Shown here: positions 24,851-32,288 of the stretch, in pieces | Position numbering within the stretch: the first letter of the stretch is position 1 | Layout: each line of letters opens with the position of its first letter | From: JAWKSY01 sp041402125 | GTDB lineage: Bacteria > Planctomycetota > GCA-002687715 > DRQF01 | Assembly (NCBI GenBank): GCA_041402125.1 | Contig: JAWKSY010000009.1 | Span: 124,001 to 188,000 of the forward strand | Length of the DNA: 64,000 nt | Direction of reading: 5' to 3' | Program-made: the position numbers and the translations under genes | The notes under the pieces: model-generated | Seen by the model: the letters and a program-made list of their open reading frames with translations, nothing else | Database searches by the model: none | Told to the model about the DNA's origin: nothing

Positions 24851-26572
24851 GTGCGCCTCTCCCGCCTGTTCCTGAAGACCTACCACGAGGACCCGGCCGA
24901 CGCCGAAGTCGTCAGCCACAAGCTCCTCGCCCGCGGCGGCTTCCTGGTCAAGACCGGGGCCGGCATCTACACCCTCACGCCCATGATGTGGCGCGTCGTG
25001 CGGAAGATCATGCGCGTCGTCTGCGAGGAGATGGATCGCGCCGGCGCGCAGGAGATCATGATGCCGATCCTGCAGCCCTTCGATCTGTGGCGCGAGAGCG
25101 GCCGCCTCGACGGTTATCTGCAGGCGAACATCCTGTTCAACCTGCGCGACCGGAAGGGCTCGGAGCTCGCCCTCGGTCCGACGCACGAGGAGGTCGTGAC
25201 CGACCTCGTCCGTCGCACCGTCGCCTCCTACAAGGACCTGCCGGTCACGCTCTACCAGCAGCAGATGAAGTTCCGCGACGAGATCCGGCCCCGCTTCGGC
25301 CTGATGCGCGGTCGCGAGTTCATGATGAAGGACGCCTACTCCTTCGACGAGGACGCGGCCGGACTCGACCGCTCCTACGAGGCCATGCGGGAGGCCTACC
25401 ACCGCATCTTCCGCCGCCTCGGCCTGGAGTACGTCGTCGTCGACGCCGACTCGGGAGCGATCGGCGGCAGCGGATCGCAGGAGTTCATGGTCACGGCGGA
25501 CTCGGGCGAGGACGCGCTGCTCATGAACCACGAGGCGGGCTACGGGGCCAACGTCGAGAAGGCCGGAGCCGTCATCCCGGCCGCGCCCGACGGCGGCGCG
25601 CCGCGTCCGATGCGCCGGGAGCACACGCCGGGCATCACCTCGGTCGAGCAGCTCGTGGCCTTCTTCGACCTGCCCGCGGCCGCGATGGTCAAGACCGTGC
25701 TCTACGTCGCGGTCCAGGCCGAGGACGAGTCTCCCGTCGCCGTGCTCATGCGCGGCGACCGCCAGATCAACGAGGTCAAGCTGCAGAACCACCTCGACTG
25801 CCTCGCCGTCCGCCTCGCGACCGACGACGAGGTCCGGCGCTTCACGGGCGCCGAGCCCGGCTTCGCCGGGCCGGTGGGGATCGCGAAGGAGGTCCGCGTC
25901 GTCGCCGACGAGAGCGTCCGCGGCCTCACGAACTTCCTCTGCGGCGCCAACGAGACCGAGTACCACAACCTGGACGTGAACGCGGGGCGCGACTTCCCCG
26001 AGCCGGAGTACGTGGACGTCCTCCTCGCCCAGGCGGGCGACGGTTGCCCCGGGGCGCCCGGCAAGACGCTCGAGGAGGTCCGCGGCATCGAGGTCGGGCA
26101 CATCTTCAAGCTCGGCACGAAGTACTCGTCCGCGATGGGCGCGAACTACCTCGGCAAGGACGGCAAGCCGCATCCGGTCGTCATGGGCTGCTACGGCATC
26201 GGCACGACCCGCATCGCCGCCGCCGCGGTCGAGCAGAACAACGACGAGAAGGGCATCCGCTGGCCCTTCGAGATGGCGCCCTTCCACGTCGTCGTCACCG
26301 CGGCCGGCAAGAAGGACCAGGACGCCATCGCGGCCGCCGAGGCCCTCCACGACGAGCTCGAGGCGGCCGGCTACGAGGTCCTCCTCGACGACCGCGATCT
26401 CGGACTGGGCGCCCGCCTGAAGGACGCCGAGCTCCTGGGTATCCCGTTCCGCGTGCTTTTCGGTCGGGGCTTCAAGGACGGGCTCGTCGAGATCAACGAC
26501 CGGCGCCGCGACGAGACCACGGACGTGGCGGTCGGCGAGGTGGCGGCCTGGATCACGGCGCGTCGGGACTGA
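24851..26572 (+). CDS. proS: Prolyl-tRNA synthetase (bacterial type with insertion domain)
   Basis: 573 aa, the usual length for the bacterial ProS class. It ligates proline to tRNA-Pro. Class II motifs are visible: MMPILQPFDLWRESGR (motif 1 region and following), FRDEIRPRFGLMRGREFMMKD (motif 2) and GCYGIGTTR (motif 3). The insertion (editing) domain lies about 225-395, with GAVIPAAPDG near its start. The C-terminal anticodon-binding domain begins MAPFHVVVTAAGKKD. The GTG at 24851 gives the standard N-terminus (RLSRLFLKTYHEDPADAEV). The CPBP protease gene follows after 11 bp. Confidence 0.97.
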   Translation: MRLSRLFLKTYHEDPADAEVVSHKLLARGGFLVKTGAGIYTLTPMMWRVVRKIMRVVCEEMDRAGAQEIMMPILQPFDLWRESGRLDGYLQANILFNLRDRKGSELALGPTHEEVVTDLVRRTVASYKDLPVTLYQQQMKFRDEIRPRFGLMRGREFMMKDAYSFDEDAAGLDRSYEAMREAYHRIFRRLGLEYVVVDADSGAIGGSGSQEFMVTADSGEDALLMNHEAGYGANVEKAGAVIPAAPDGGAPRPMRREHTPGITSVEQLVAFFDLPAAAMVKTVLYVAVQAEDESPVAVLMRGDRQINEVKLQNHLDCLAVRLATDDEVRRFTGAEPGFAGPVGIAKEVRVVADESVRGLTNFLCGANETEYHNLDVNAGRDFPEPEYVDVLLAQAGDGCPGAPGKTLEEVRGIEVGHIFKLGTKYSSAMGANYLGKDGKPHPVVMGCYGIGTTRIAAAAVEQNNDEKGIRWPFEMAPFHVVVTAAGKKDQDAIAAAEALHDELEAAGYEVLLDDRDLGLGARLKDAELLGIPFRVLFGRGFKDGLVEINDRRRDETTDVAVGEVAAWITARRD

Positions 26573-26583
26573 TCGGACGCGCG

Positions 26584-27315
26584 GTGGGCTTCCTGCGCGA
26601 CAAGGCGCGCGACGTCGCGGCCGACCTCCGCTCCTTCGACGGGCGGGCGGTCGTGACGCTCGCCACCGCGGCTTTCGTCCTCGTCGCGCTGCAGTTCCGG
26701 GGCAAGGCCGGGTGGTGGCGCACGACGGAGTTCGTGGCCGAGCGCTCGCGGACGCCCCTGGAGGCCGACTTCGTCTCGCAGTGCTGCTGGGCGGTGGCGA
26801 CGGACCTCGGCTTCGGGGTCCTGCCCTTCCTGGTGGCGGTCCTCGTCCTGCGGATGCGCCCCTCCGAGCTCGGCTTCCGCTTCGGCGGGTTCTTCCGCCA
26901 CCTCGGGCTCTACCTCGCCCTCTTCGCCTTCATGGTGCCGGCGATCCTCTGGGCCGCCGAGCGGCCGGACTTCCGGGGGACCTATCCCTTCCCGGCCCTC
27001 GCCCGGACCGACGACCACCACTTCTGGGTGTGGCAGGCCTTCTACTTCTCGCAGTTCGCGGCGGTGGAGTCGTTCTTCCGGGGCTTCCTGCTCTTCCCGC
27101 TCGAGCGTCGCTTCGGCCTGAACGCGATCTTCGTGTCGGTCATCCCCTACGCGATGATCCACTTCTCGAAGCCGATGCCCGAGGCCTTCGGAGCCGTCTT
27201 CGCCGGCATCGCGCTCGGCTACCTCGCCCTCAAGACCCGAAGTTTCTTCGGCGGCATCCTCCTGCACTACCTGGTCGCGATCACCATGGATCTCCTGGCC
27301 ACCGGTCGGCTCTGA
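26584..27315 (+). CDS. CPBP family intramembrane metalloprotease
   Basis: 243 aa with about six transmembrane helices. The CPBP (Abi) motifs are present in order: AVESFFRGFLLFPLE (motif 1, normally EExxxR; here Val replaces the first Glu), YAMIHFSKPMPEA (motif 2 with the His) and LHYLVAITMDLL (motif 3 with the second His). The family is related to the Rce1 CAAX protease; substrates in bacteria are mostly unknown. The GTG at 26584 lies 11 bp after the proS stop, so translation is probably coupled; no strong ribosome site is seen and a slightly different start is possible. Confidence 0.82.
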   Translation: MGFLRDKARDVAADLRSFDGRAVVTLATAAFVLVALQFRGKAGWWRTTEFVAERSRTPLEADFVSQCCWAVATDLGFGVLPFLVAVLVLRMRPSELGFRFGGFFRHLGLYLALFAFMVPAILWAAERPDFRGTYPFPALARTDDHHFWVWQAFYFSQFAAVESFFRGFLLFPLERRFGLNAIFVSVIPYAMIHFSKPMPEAFGAVFAGIALGYLALKTRSFFGGILLHYLVAITMDLLATGRL

Positions 27316-27355
27316 TCCCGGCCCCGCCCGGTCCCTCCCCCGGTGCCCGGGGCCG

Positions 27356-27364
27356 TGTTAATGT
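27356..27364 (+). promoter_or_regulatory. Extended -10 promoter element for bioY
   Basis: TGTTAATGT, about 70 bp upstream of the ATG at 27436. No BirA-type operator could be recognised with confidence. Confidence 0.35.
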
Positions 27365-27435
27365 CGGCGCCGCCGGCATCCCGGATGCCGCGGAAGGAGT
27401 CCGCTCCGGCGCGCCGGGCGGGGAAGGAGCCAGAG

Positions 27436-28017
27436 ATGACGCAGGCCACCGTTTTCGATCTCGTCGACGCTCGCTGGGAGGCCGGACGCAAGACGCTGGC
27501 CGCGACCCTGGTCCTGGTCCTCGGAAGCCTGGTGCTCGCCGCTTCGGCGCAGACCCGGGTCTTCCTTCCGGGGCAACTCGCGCCCATCACGCTGCAGACG
27601 GTGGTGGTGAGCCTCCTCGGTCTCGTCTTCGGGGCGCGCCTCGCGGCCGCGACCTGCACCCTCTACCTGGTCGAGTGTCTGGCCTTCCCGGGGTTCAGCG
27701 CCACCGGCGGCAACCTCATGGTGAGCGGCGGCTTCCTCCTCGGCTTCGCGCCCGCGGCGGCGATCGCCGGCGGACTCTACCGTCTCGGCTGGGGTCGCGA
27801 CCTCGTCCGCGCCACGCTCGCGATGACGGTCGCCCACGCGACGATGCTCGCGGTCGGCACCCTCTGGCTCGCGACCTTCGTCCTGCCGCTGGACGAGGCC
27901 TTCCGCTTCGGCTTCCTCGCCTTCGCCGGCGTCGAGGCGATCAAGATCGCGCTCTCGATCGGCGTCATGCGCGGCGTCTCGCAGGTCGCCGGCCACCTGG
28001 AGCGCCGCGGCGCCTGA
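27436..28017 (+). CDS. bioY: Biotin transporter BioY (ECF transporter S component)
   Basis: 193 aa, six transmembrane helices. The family signature is clear: LPGQLAPITLQTVVVSLLGLVFGAR, followed by FPGFSATGGNLMVSGGFLLGF. BioY binds and imports biotin, alone or with an ECF energising module. The AT and T components are not encoded nearby, so it either works alone or shares a module encoded elsewhere. The ATG at 27436 has GGAAGGAG at 27422-27429. The DUF2314 gene follows after 22 bp. Confidence 0.92.
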   Translation: MTQATVFDLVDARWEAGRKTLAATLVLVLGSLVLAASAQTRVFLPGQLAPITLQTVVVSLLGLVFGARLAAATCTLYLVECLAFPGFSATGGNLMVSGGFLLGFAPAAAIAGGLYRLGWGRDLVRATLAMTVAHATMLAVGTLWLATFVLPLDEAFRFGFLAFAGVEAIKIALSIGVMRGVSQVAGHLERRGA

Positions 28018-28039
28018 CCCGCGCCCCGCTCCGTCCGCG

Positions 28040-28552
28040 ATGACCGTCCTCGCCGTCAGCTCCGGAACCTGGATCGCCCTCGGCGTCGCCGCCACGCTGG
28101 CGATCCTCGCCGCCCGCATCCTCGCGCGCCGCTTCGGGCCCCGTCCCCTCGCCGTCGCGCCGGATGACCCTGAGATGCTCCGCGCCTCCGAGCTCGCCCG
28201 GGCCCGCCTCGACGAGTTCGAGCGGCTGCGGGGCGAGCGTCCCGACGACGCCTACCTGAAGTTCGTCGCACCCGGGGAGACCGAGCCTCCCGAGCACGTC
28301 TGGGGCCGCGTCCTCGAGGCGTCCTCCTCGCGTTTCCGCGTCGAGCCGGTCGCCTCCGGGCCCCTCGACCCCGACGCGGCGGAGGCGATCGAGATCCCGC
28401 GCGACGCGATCGAGGACTGGCAGGTCGAGCTCGCCGACGGGCGCATCGCCGGCGGCTTCACCCAGCGCGTCCTCTTCGCAAAGGGCCGCGCGGCCTGGGG
28501 CCGGCTGCCGGCCGAGCTCGCCGAGGCCGAGCGCCGCTACGCCGCCGACTGA
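28040..28552 (+). CDS. DUF2314 domain protein with N-terminal membrane anchor
   Basis: 170 aa. One N-terminal hydrophobic helix (WIALGVAATLAILAARIL), then a short helical linker, then a DUF2314 domain from about residue 65: AYLKFVAPGETEPPEHVWGRVL, IPRDAIEDWQVELADGRIAGGF. In this family the conserved DW and GGFT/Y residues line a small beta-barrel-like domain of unknown function. It directly follows bioY; no functional link is implied by sequence. Confidence 0.8.
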   Translation: MTVLAVSSGTWIALGVAATLAILAARILARRFGPRPLAVAPDDPEMLRASELARARLDEFERLRGERPDDAYLKFVAPGETEPPEHVWGRVLEASSSRFRVEPVASGPLDPDAAEAIEIPRDAIEDWQVELADGRIAGGFTQRVLFAKGRAAWGRLPAELAEAERRYAAD

Positions 28553-28737
28553 GGCGACCCGTCGCCCGATTCTCCTCGGGTGATCCGCGTCTCGACTCCG
28601 ATCGCGGGACGAAGAGGGCGAGGCGCCCGCCGGGGAACCTCCCCCCGACGGACGCCTCGCGGACCCTCCCGGCGTCGCTCCGCCCTCACGCGGCGCGACG
28701 CCCGGCGGCGATCAGAAGTGGATGCCGACTCCCACCG
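28553..28737. other. Convergent intergenic region containing an alternative 3' end of the next gene
   Basis: Between the DUF2314 gene and the small secreted protein. Bases 28712-28750 read, on the minus strand in the alternative frame, as a beta-strand ending in Phe (VTVGVGIHF). Arg/Gly-rich GC sequence surrounds it. No clear terminator was found. Confidence 0.35.
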
Positions 28738-29139
28738 TCACGCCGGAGCCCGTCCGCCGCGGCGTCCGCGGGTCTCGTGCCCGCCGCGTCCGCCTCGACG
28801 TCCCCAACCGTCGCGATCACCGCGGCGGTGTCCGCGATCCACCCACACGCGGCGCGTGCGGTACTCCCAGTGGCCGGCCACCCAGCGTCGGTCCCAGCGA
28901 CCCTCGCGGACACAGACGCGGTAGCGCGTGCCGCAGGGCTGGTACCGGTACTCGTAGCAGGGCTCGATCCAGATGCGGTCGTGGAAGCCGTCGACCCAGA
29001 CGCGGACGCGCTCGTCGCGCCAGTAGCCGTCCCGATCGAGGCTCAGCTCGCCGGCCTGGACGCCGGTGCTCGCGGAGGCGGCCGGCGCGGCGGCGCCGAG
29101 GACGAGGGCGATCAGGGCGATGGGAAGGATGGTCTTCAT
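28738..29139 (-). CDS. Small secreted Trp/Arg-rich protein
   Basis: 133 aa. Signal peptide MKTILPIALIALVLGAAAPAASA. The mature part has the short repeat style GYWRDERVRVWVDGFHD, GRWDRRWVAGHWEYRTRRVW, common in small envelope proteins of unknown function, and two Cys (EPCYEYRYQPCG). The C-terminal 30 residues are Arg/Gly-rich. A strong Shine-Dalgarno (GAGGAGA) precedes the ATG and a consensus sigma-54 promoter lies 47 bp upstream. In the -1 frame the sequence runs past this stop to GSGVTVGVGIHF and a stop at 28712-28714, which resembles the last strand of an outer-membrane beta-barrel; the given frame may thus be shortened by a frameshift. Confidence 0.75.
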   Translation of the reverse strand: MKTILPIALIALVLGAAAPAASASTGVQAGELSLDRDGYWRDERVRVWVDGFHDRIWIEPCYEYRYQPCGTRYRVCVREGRWDRRWVAGHWEYRTRRVWVDRGHRRGDRDGWGRRGGRGGHETRGRRGGRAPA

Positions 29140-29185
29140 GACAGGTCTCCTCGAAGCGGTTCACGGTGCGATCGGCGGAAGGGAA

Positions 29186-29201
29186 AGCAAGCACCGTGCC
29201 A
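29186..29201 (-). promoter_or_regulatory. Sigma-54 promoter (-24/-12)
   Basis: On the minus strand this reads TGGCACGGTGCTTGCT, a full match to the sigma-54 consensus (TGGCAC, then TTGC, with correct spacing). The -24 GG is at 29199-29200 and the -12 TTGC at 29187-29190. Predicted start is near 29175, giving a 36-nt leader to the ATG at 29139. A bacterial enhancer-binding protein should be required; none is encoded in this window. Confidence 0.82.
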
Positions 29202-29343
29202 AGCCCGACCGAGGAACCGGACAAGTCTTTTCATGGCATTGATTTAAGATCGTTGTCGGGGCGGAGGGAGAGGCGCCCGGAGGCCCCGATCGCCCCCCTC
29301 CGGGGACACCGTCTGTCCTCGGTTCGGGACAGATCGCGCGCCC

Positions 29344-29352
29344 TGGTAGACT
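29344..29352 (+). promoter_or_regulatory. Extended -10 promoter element for the M24 peptidase gene
   Basis: TGGTAGACT, 35 bp upstream of the ATG at 29388, with GAGGAGA ribosome site between. Confidence 0.5.
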
Positions 29353-29387
29353 CCCGGCCCCCCTCCCGGAGCCGAGGAGACGCGCCC

Positions 29388-31166
29388 ATGCCGAGCTGGC
29401 CCGAGACCGAGACCCCGTGGACGCTCGACGCGCCGGCGATCGCCGCCCATCACGATGCGATCCGGGACTTCCTCGCCCGAGAGGGGCTCGACGCCCTGGT
29501 CGTGACCAGCTCCGATCCGCACCTGAACGAGTACACCCCGCTCCGCAACAATCACCGCTACCTCCTCACCGGCTTCACCGGGTCGACGGCCCTCCTGCTG
29601 GTGCCCCGCGAGGGCCGCGCGCGGCTCCACGTCGACGGGCGCTACCACCTCCAGGTCGACGGGGAGATCGACGCCGACCGCGTCGAGGCGGTGAAGGTGC
29701 GCTTCGGGTCCCAGCTCGAGGCGAACCTGCTGGCGGATCTCGCGGGTCTCGAGCGCGTCGCCTTCGACGCCTCCCGCGTCTCCGATGCCTTCGCCGATCG
29801 GATCCGGGCCGTCGCGCCGGCGGCGCGCGCCCTCTCCGGGGGCGAGATCGCCGCGGTCCTGGGCGGGGCGCCCGCGCCGAGCGCCCGCCCGCTCGAGCGC
29901 ATCCCGGCCGCGATCTCCGGTCGCGACGCCGCGGCCAAGCTCGCCGCGGTGCGCGCCGAACTCCGCGCCGGGGACGCGATCTTCCTCCTGGCCGCGCTCG
30001 ACGACCTCGCCTGGCTCACCGATCTGCGGGGCTACCACTTCGCGCGTCAGAGCTCCTTCGCGGCCACCGGCTTCATCACGTCCGACGAGATTCACGTCTG
30101 TCTCGACCCCGCCCTGCGGGACGCGCCTCGGCCCGAGATCGATCCCGCCGTCCGGCTGCACTTCGAGCCGCTCGAGGCCGTGCTCGGGGCGGAGCCCTGG
30201 GACGAGCGGCCGCGGCGCGTCCTCTGGGATCGCCAGCGCACGACGGCCGCGCTGCCGGATCGCCTGCGGGCGGTGCGGCCCGAGTGGAGCTACGAGGGCC
30301 TCGATCGCAATCCCGTGGTCGCGGTGCGGGCGCGCAAGACCGCGGCCGAGATCGCCCACTTCGAGGCGATGAACGCGCGCTCCTCGCGCGCCGTGGCCGA
30401 GACCTTCCGCTGGCTGCGTCGGGAGCTCGGCGCCGGTCGCCCCGTCAGCGAGCTGGACTTCCGCGATCGCGCCAACGAGAACTACCGGGCCGAGGGAGCG
30501 CGCGATCTGTCGTTCTCGACGATCGCGGCGAGCGGTCCCGACTCGGCGATCATCCACTTCTCCGCCTCGTCGCCGGAGGTCCTGATCCGGCCGGACGACC
30601 TCGTCCTCCTCGACAGCGGCGCCTACTACGAGGGCGGTTTCGCCACCGACATCACGCGCACGGCGCTCGCCGGCGGACGGGCGGCGCGCGCGTCCGATCG
30701 CCAGCGCGAGATCCACACCCTCGTGCTCAAGGGGTTTCTGGCCGGGATCGGCGCGATCTGTCCCGACGGAACCCCGGGCAGCTACTTCGACACCCTGTGC
30801 CGGCGTCCGCTGCACGCGACGGGGCAGGACTACGCCCACGGCACGGGGCACGGCGTCGGGATCAACGTCCACGAGGCCGGCATCGGCCTCTCGCCGACCT
30901 CCTCCTTGCCTCTCCACGCGGGACACGTCTGCTCGATCGAACCCGGACTCTACGTGCCGGGCTTCGGCGGCGTCCGGATCGAGAACGTCGTCGTGTTCGA
31001 GGACGACCCCGAGCACCCCGGCTTCCTGCGCAACCGCTCCCTGAACCACGTGGGGATCGATCCCCACCTCGTCGACCGCGATCGCCTCGACGAGCGCGAA
31101 CGGGTCCTCCTCGACGACTACCAGGATCGCTGCCGCGCCGAGGGCACGCTCCTCGAGGACGACTGA
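29388..31166 (+). CDS. Xaa-Pro aminopeptidase, peptidase family M24
   Basis: 592 aa cytosolic metalloprotease. Two N-terminal creatinase-like domains (1-160 and 160-320) precede the pita-bread catalytic domain. Metal-binding residues are recognisable: LLDSGAYYEGGFATDITRT (two Asp), HGTGHGVGINVHE (His), SIEPGLYVPGFGGVRIENVV (two Glu). The long form with three domains matches eukaryotic-like aminopeptidase P, which removes an N-terminal residue next to proline. The ATG at 29388 has GAGGAGA upstream; the longer in-frame start is inside the promoter. It is followed 65 bp later by the next plus-strand gene. Confidence 0.93.
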   Translation: MPSWPETETPWTLDAPAIAAHHDAIRDFLAREGLDALVVTSSDPHLNEYTPLRNNHRYLLTGFTGSTALLLVPREGRARLHVDGRYHLQVDGEIDADRVEAVKVRFGSQLEANLLADLAGLERVAFDASRVSDAFADRIRAVAPAARALSGGEIAAVLGGAPAPSARPLERIPAAISGRDAAAKLAAVRAELRAGDAIFLLAALDDLAWLTDLRGYHFARQSSFAATGFITSDEIHVCLDPALRDAPRPEIDPAVRLHFEPLEAVLGAEPWDERPRRVLWDRQRTTAALPDRLRAVRPEWSYEGLDRNPVVAVRARKTAAEIAHFEAMNARSSRAVAETFRWLRRELGAGRPVSELDFRDRANENYRAEGARDLSFSTIAASGPDSAIIHFSASSPEVLIRPDDLVLLDSGAYYEGGFATDITRTALAGGRAARASDRQREIHTLVLKGFLAGIGAICPDGTPGSYFDTLCRRPLHATGQDYAHGTGHGVGINVHEAGIGLSPTSSLPLHAGHVCSIEPGLYVPGFGGVRIENVVVFEDDPEHPGFLRNRSLNHVGIDPHLVDRDRLDERERVLLDDYQDRCRAEGTLLEDD

Positions 31167-31231
31167 AACCGCGTTCTCTCCCCGTCACCTCCGGGCCGGT
31201 CCTTCGTCCTCTCCTCGGGAGGGTCGGGCCG

Positions 31232-32140
31232 ATGCGAACGGGGGAGGGGAGCTGGCGACGTCCGGGGCCCTGGATCGCGGCCGCCGCCCTGACCGTCCTG
31301 ATCCACGCTCGTTGCTCGCCCCGCCCTCCATCCGGACCGCCGTCGCCGACGCCGGGGCGCGGCCCGGGCGAGGACGAGGTCGAGCTCGTCTTCTCCGTCC
31401 GGGACCGCGAGCTGGACCGTCCGATCGCCGGGGCGACCCTCCGCCTCGACGGACCGGCGCTCCGCAACCGGGTCGCGCGGACGGGGGCCGACGGCCGCGG
31501 TCGCTTCCGCGGTCGGACGCGCACGGTCGGGGCCTTCCGCCTCCGGGCCGGCGCGCCCGGCTACCTCGCCCTCGACGCGGTCCTGTCCGGTCGCGACCTG
31601 CCCTGGTCGACCGAACGGACGATCGGTCTCGCGGCCGAGGGTCGGCGCGCGACGCTCCGTCTCGAGCTCGAATGCCCCCTCGGGGCCGACACCTTCGCCT
31701 GGCTGGCGTGGCGGGTGCGGCGACCGCGCGACGGGGTCCTCGGCGGCCCGCCGGCGCGGGGGTTGGCGCTCCCCGGGACCGTCGCGCGGAGCGTGGATCC
31801 CGACCGCGTGATCGTCGCGCTCGGTTCCGTTGAAGGCGGCGGACGTCTGGATCTCGTGGCCCGGTGGAGGGCGGGATCGCGCGAGGCGGTCTGGCGGGAG
31901 TCGCTGAGGCTCGAGGGGGCGGGCGGCGAGACCGTCGTCCGCGGTCGCGCCGCCGTCGCGCGTCCCCGCCGGCTCGCCGCGCCGCACGAGCCCGTCGCGA
32001 TCGAGGAGGCGGGCGCGCCCTTCGCGCTCGAGGCGCCGCCCCGGCGCCTCGTGACCGATCGGCACGGCCGAGCCGCTCCGGCCTCGCTCCGCTGGCCCGC
32101 CGAGACGGAGTGGCCGTTCGACATCCGGAGATGCAAATAG
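31232..32140 (+). CDS. Secreted protein with carboxypeptidase-regulatory-like domain
   Basis: 302 aa. The N-terminus has a hydrophobic segment (WIAAAALTVLIHA) before a Cys and a Pro-rich linker, i.e. signal or anchor. The segment ELVFSVRDRELDRPIAGATLRL followed by TGADGRGRFRGRTRTVG and LRAGAPGYLALD has the pattern of a carboxypeptidase-regulatory-like (transthyretin-fold) domain. The rest is beta-rich and unassigned. The ATG at 31232 has GGGAGGG at 31217-31223. It ends 148 bp before the next gene. Function unknown. Confidence 0.72.
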   Translation: MRTGEGSWRRPGPWIAAAALTVLIHARCSPRPPSGPPSPTPGRGPGEDEVELVFSVRDRELDRPIAGATLRLDGPALRNRVARTGADGRGRFRGRTRTVGAFRLRAGAPGYLALDAVLSGRDLPWSTERTIGLAAEGRRATLRLELECPLGADTFAWLAWRVRRPRDGVLGGPPARGLALPGTVARSVDPDRVIVALGSVEGGGRLDLVARWRAGSREAVWRESLRLEGAGGETVVRGRAAVARPRRLAAPHEPVAIEEAGAPFALEAPPRRLVTDRHGRAAPASLRWPAETEWPFDIRRCK

Positions 32141-32150
32141 CGTGAGAAAC

Positions 32151-32179
32151 GGAACAAGCGTCCAGCGCGCGCGTTATAC
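32151..32179 (+). promoter_or_regulatory. Candidate ECF-type promoter upstream of thioredoxin-fold/HEAT gene
   Basis: GGAAC (32151-32155), 16-nt spacer, then CGTTA (32172-32176). This spacing and sequence fit many ECF sigma-factor promoters. An overlapping TTATAC at 32174-32179 could instead be a housekeeping -10. Start codon at 32289, leaving a leader of about 100 nt. Confidence 0.4.
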
Positions 32180-32288
32180 CCCCGTACGCCTCGCGGCCCT
32201 CAGGCGGGCGAGAGGCGTGACCGCGCGCATCACCCGACGGGTCAAGTACTTGAAACGGCCCTCGCGGCCGAACGACCGGAGTCCTCTG

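Noticed and set aside
23006..26350. 1114-codon minus-strand frame as one protein
   Set aside because: Its upstream half is the shadow of proS. A lipoprotein signal starting at 24679 marks the real N-terminus.
24784..26583. Long frame upstream of the CPBP protease as its N-terminal part
   Set aside because: It is an out-of-frame shadow of proS; the CPBP domain starts after the proS stop.
27316..27435. BirA operator or biotin-responsive element upstream of bioY
   Set aside because: No palindrome resembling a BirA site could be seen; only an extended -10 is supported.
29244..31067. 607-codon minus-strand frame across the M24 peptidase
   Set aside because: Shadow of the M24 gene; no recognisable motif and it covers the M24 promoter.
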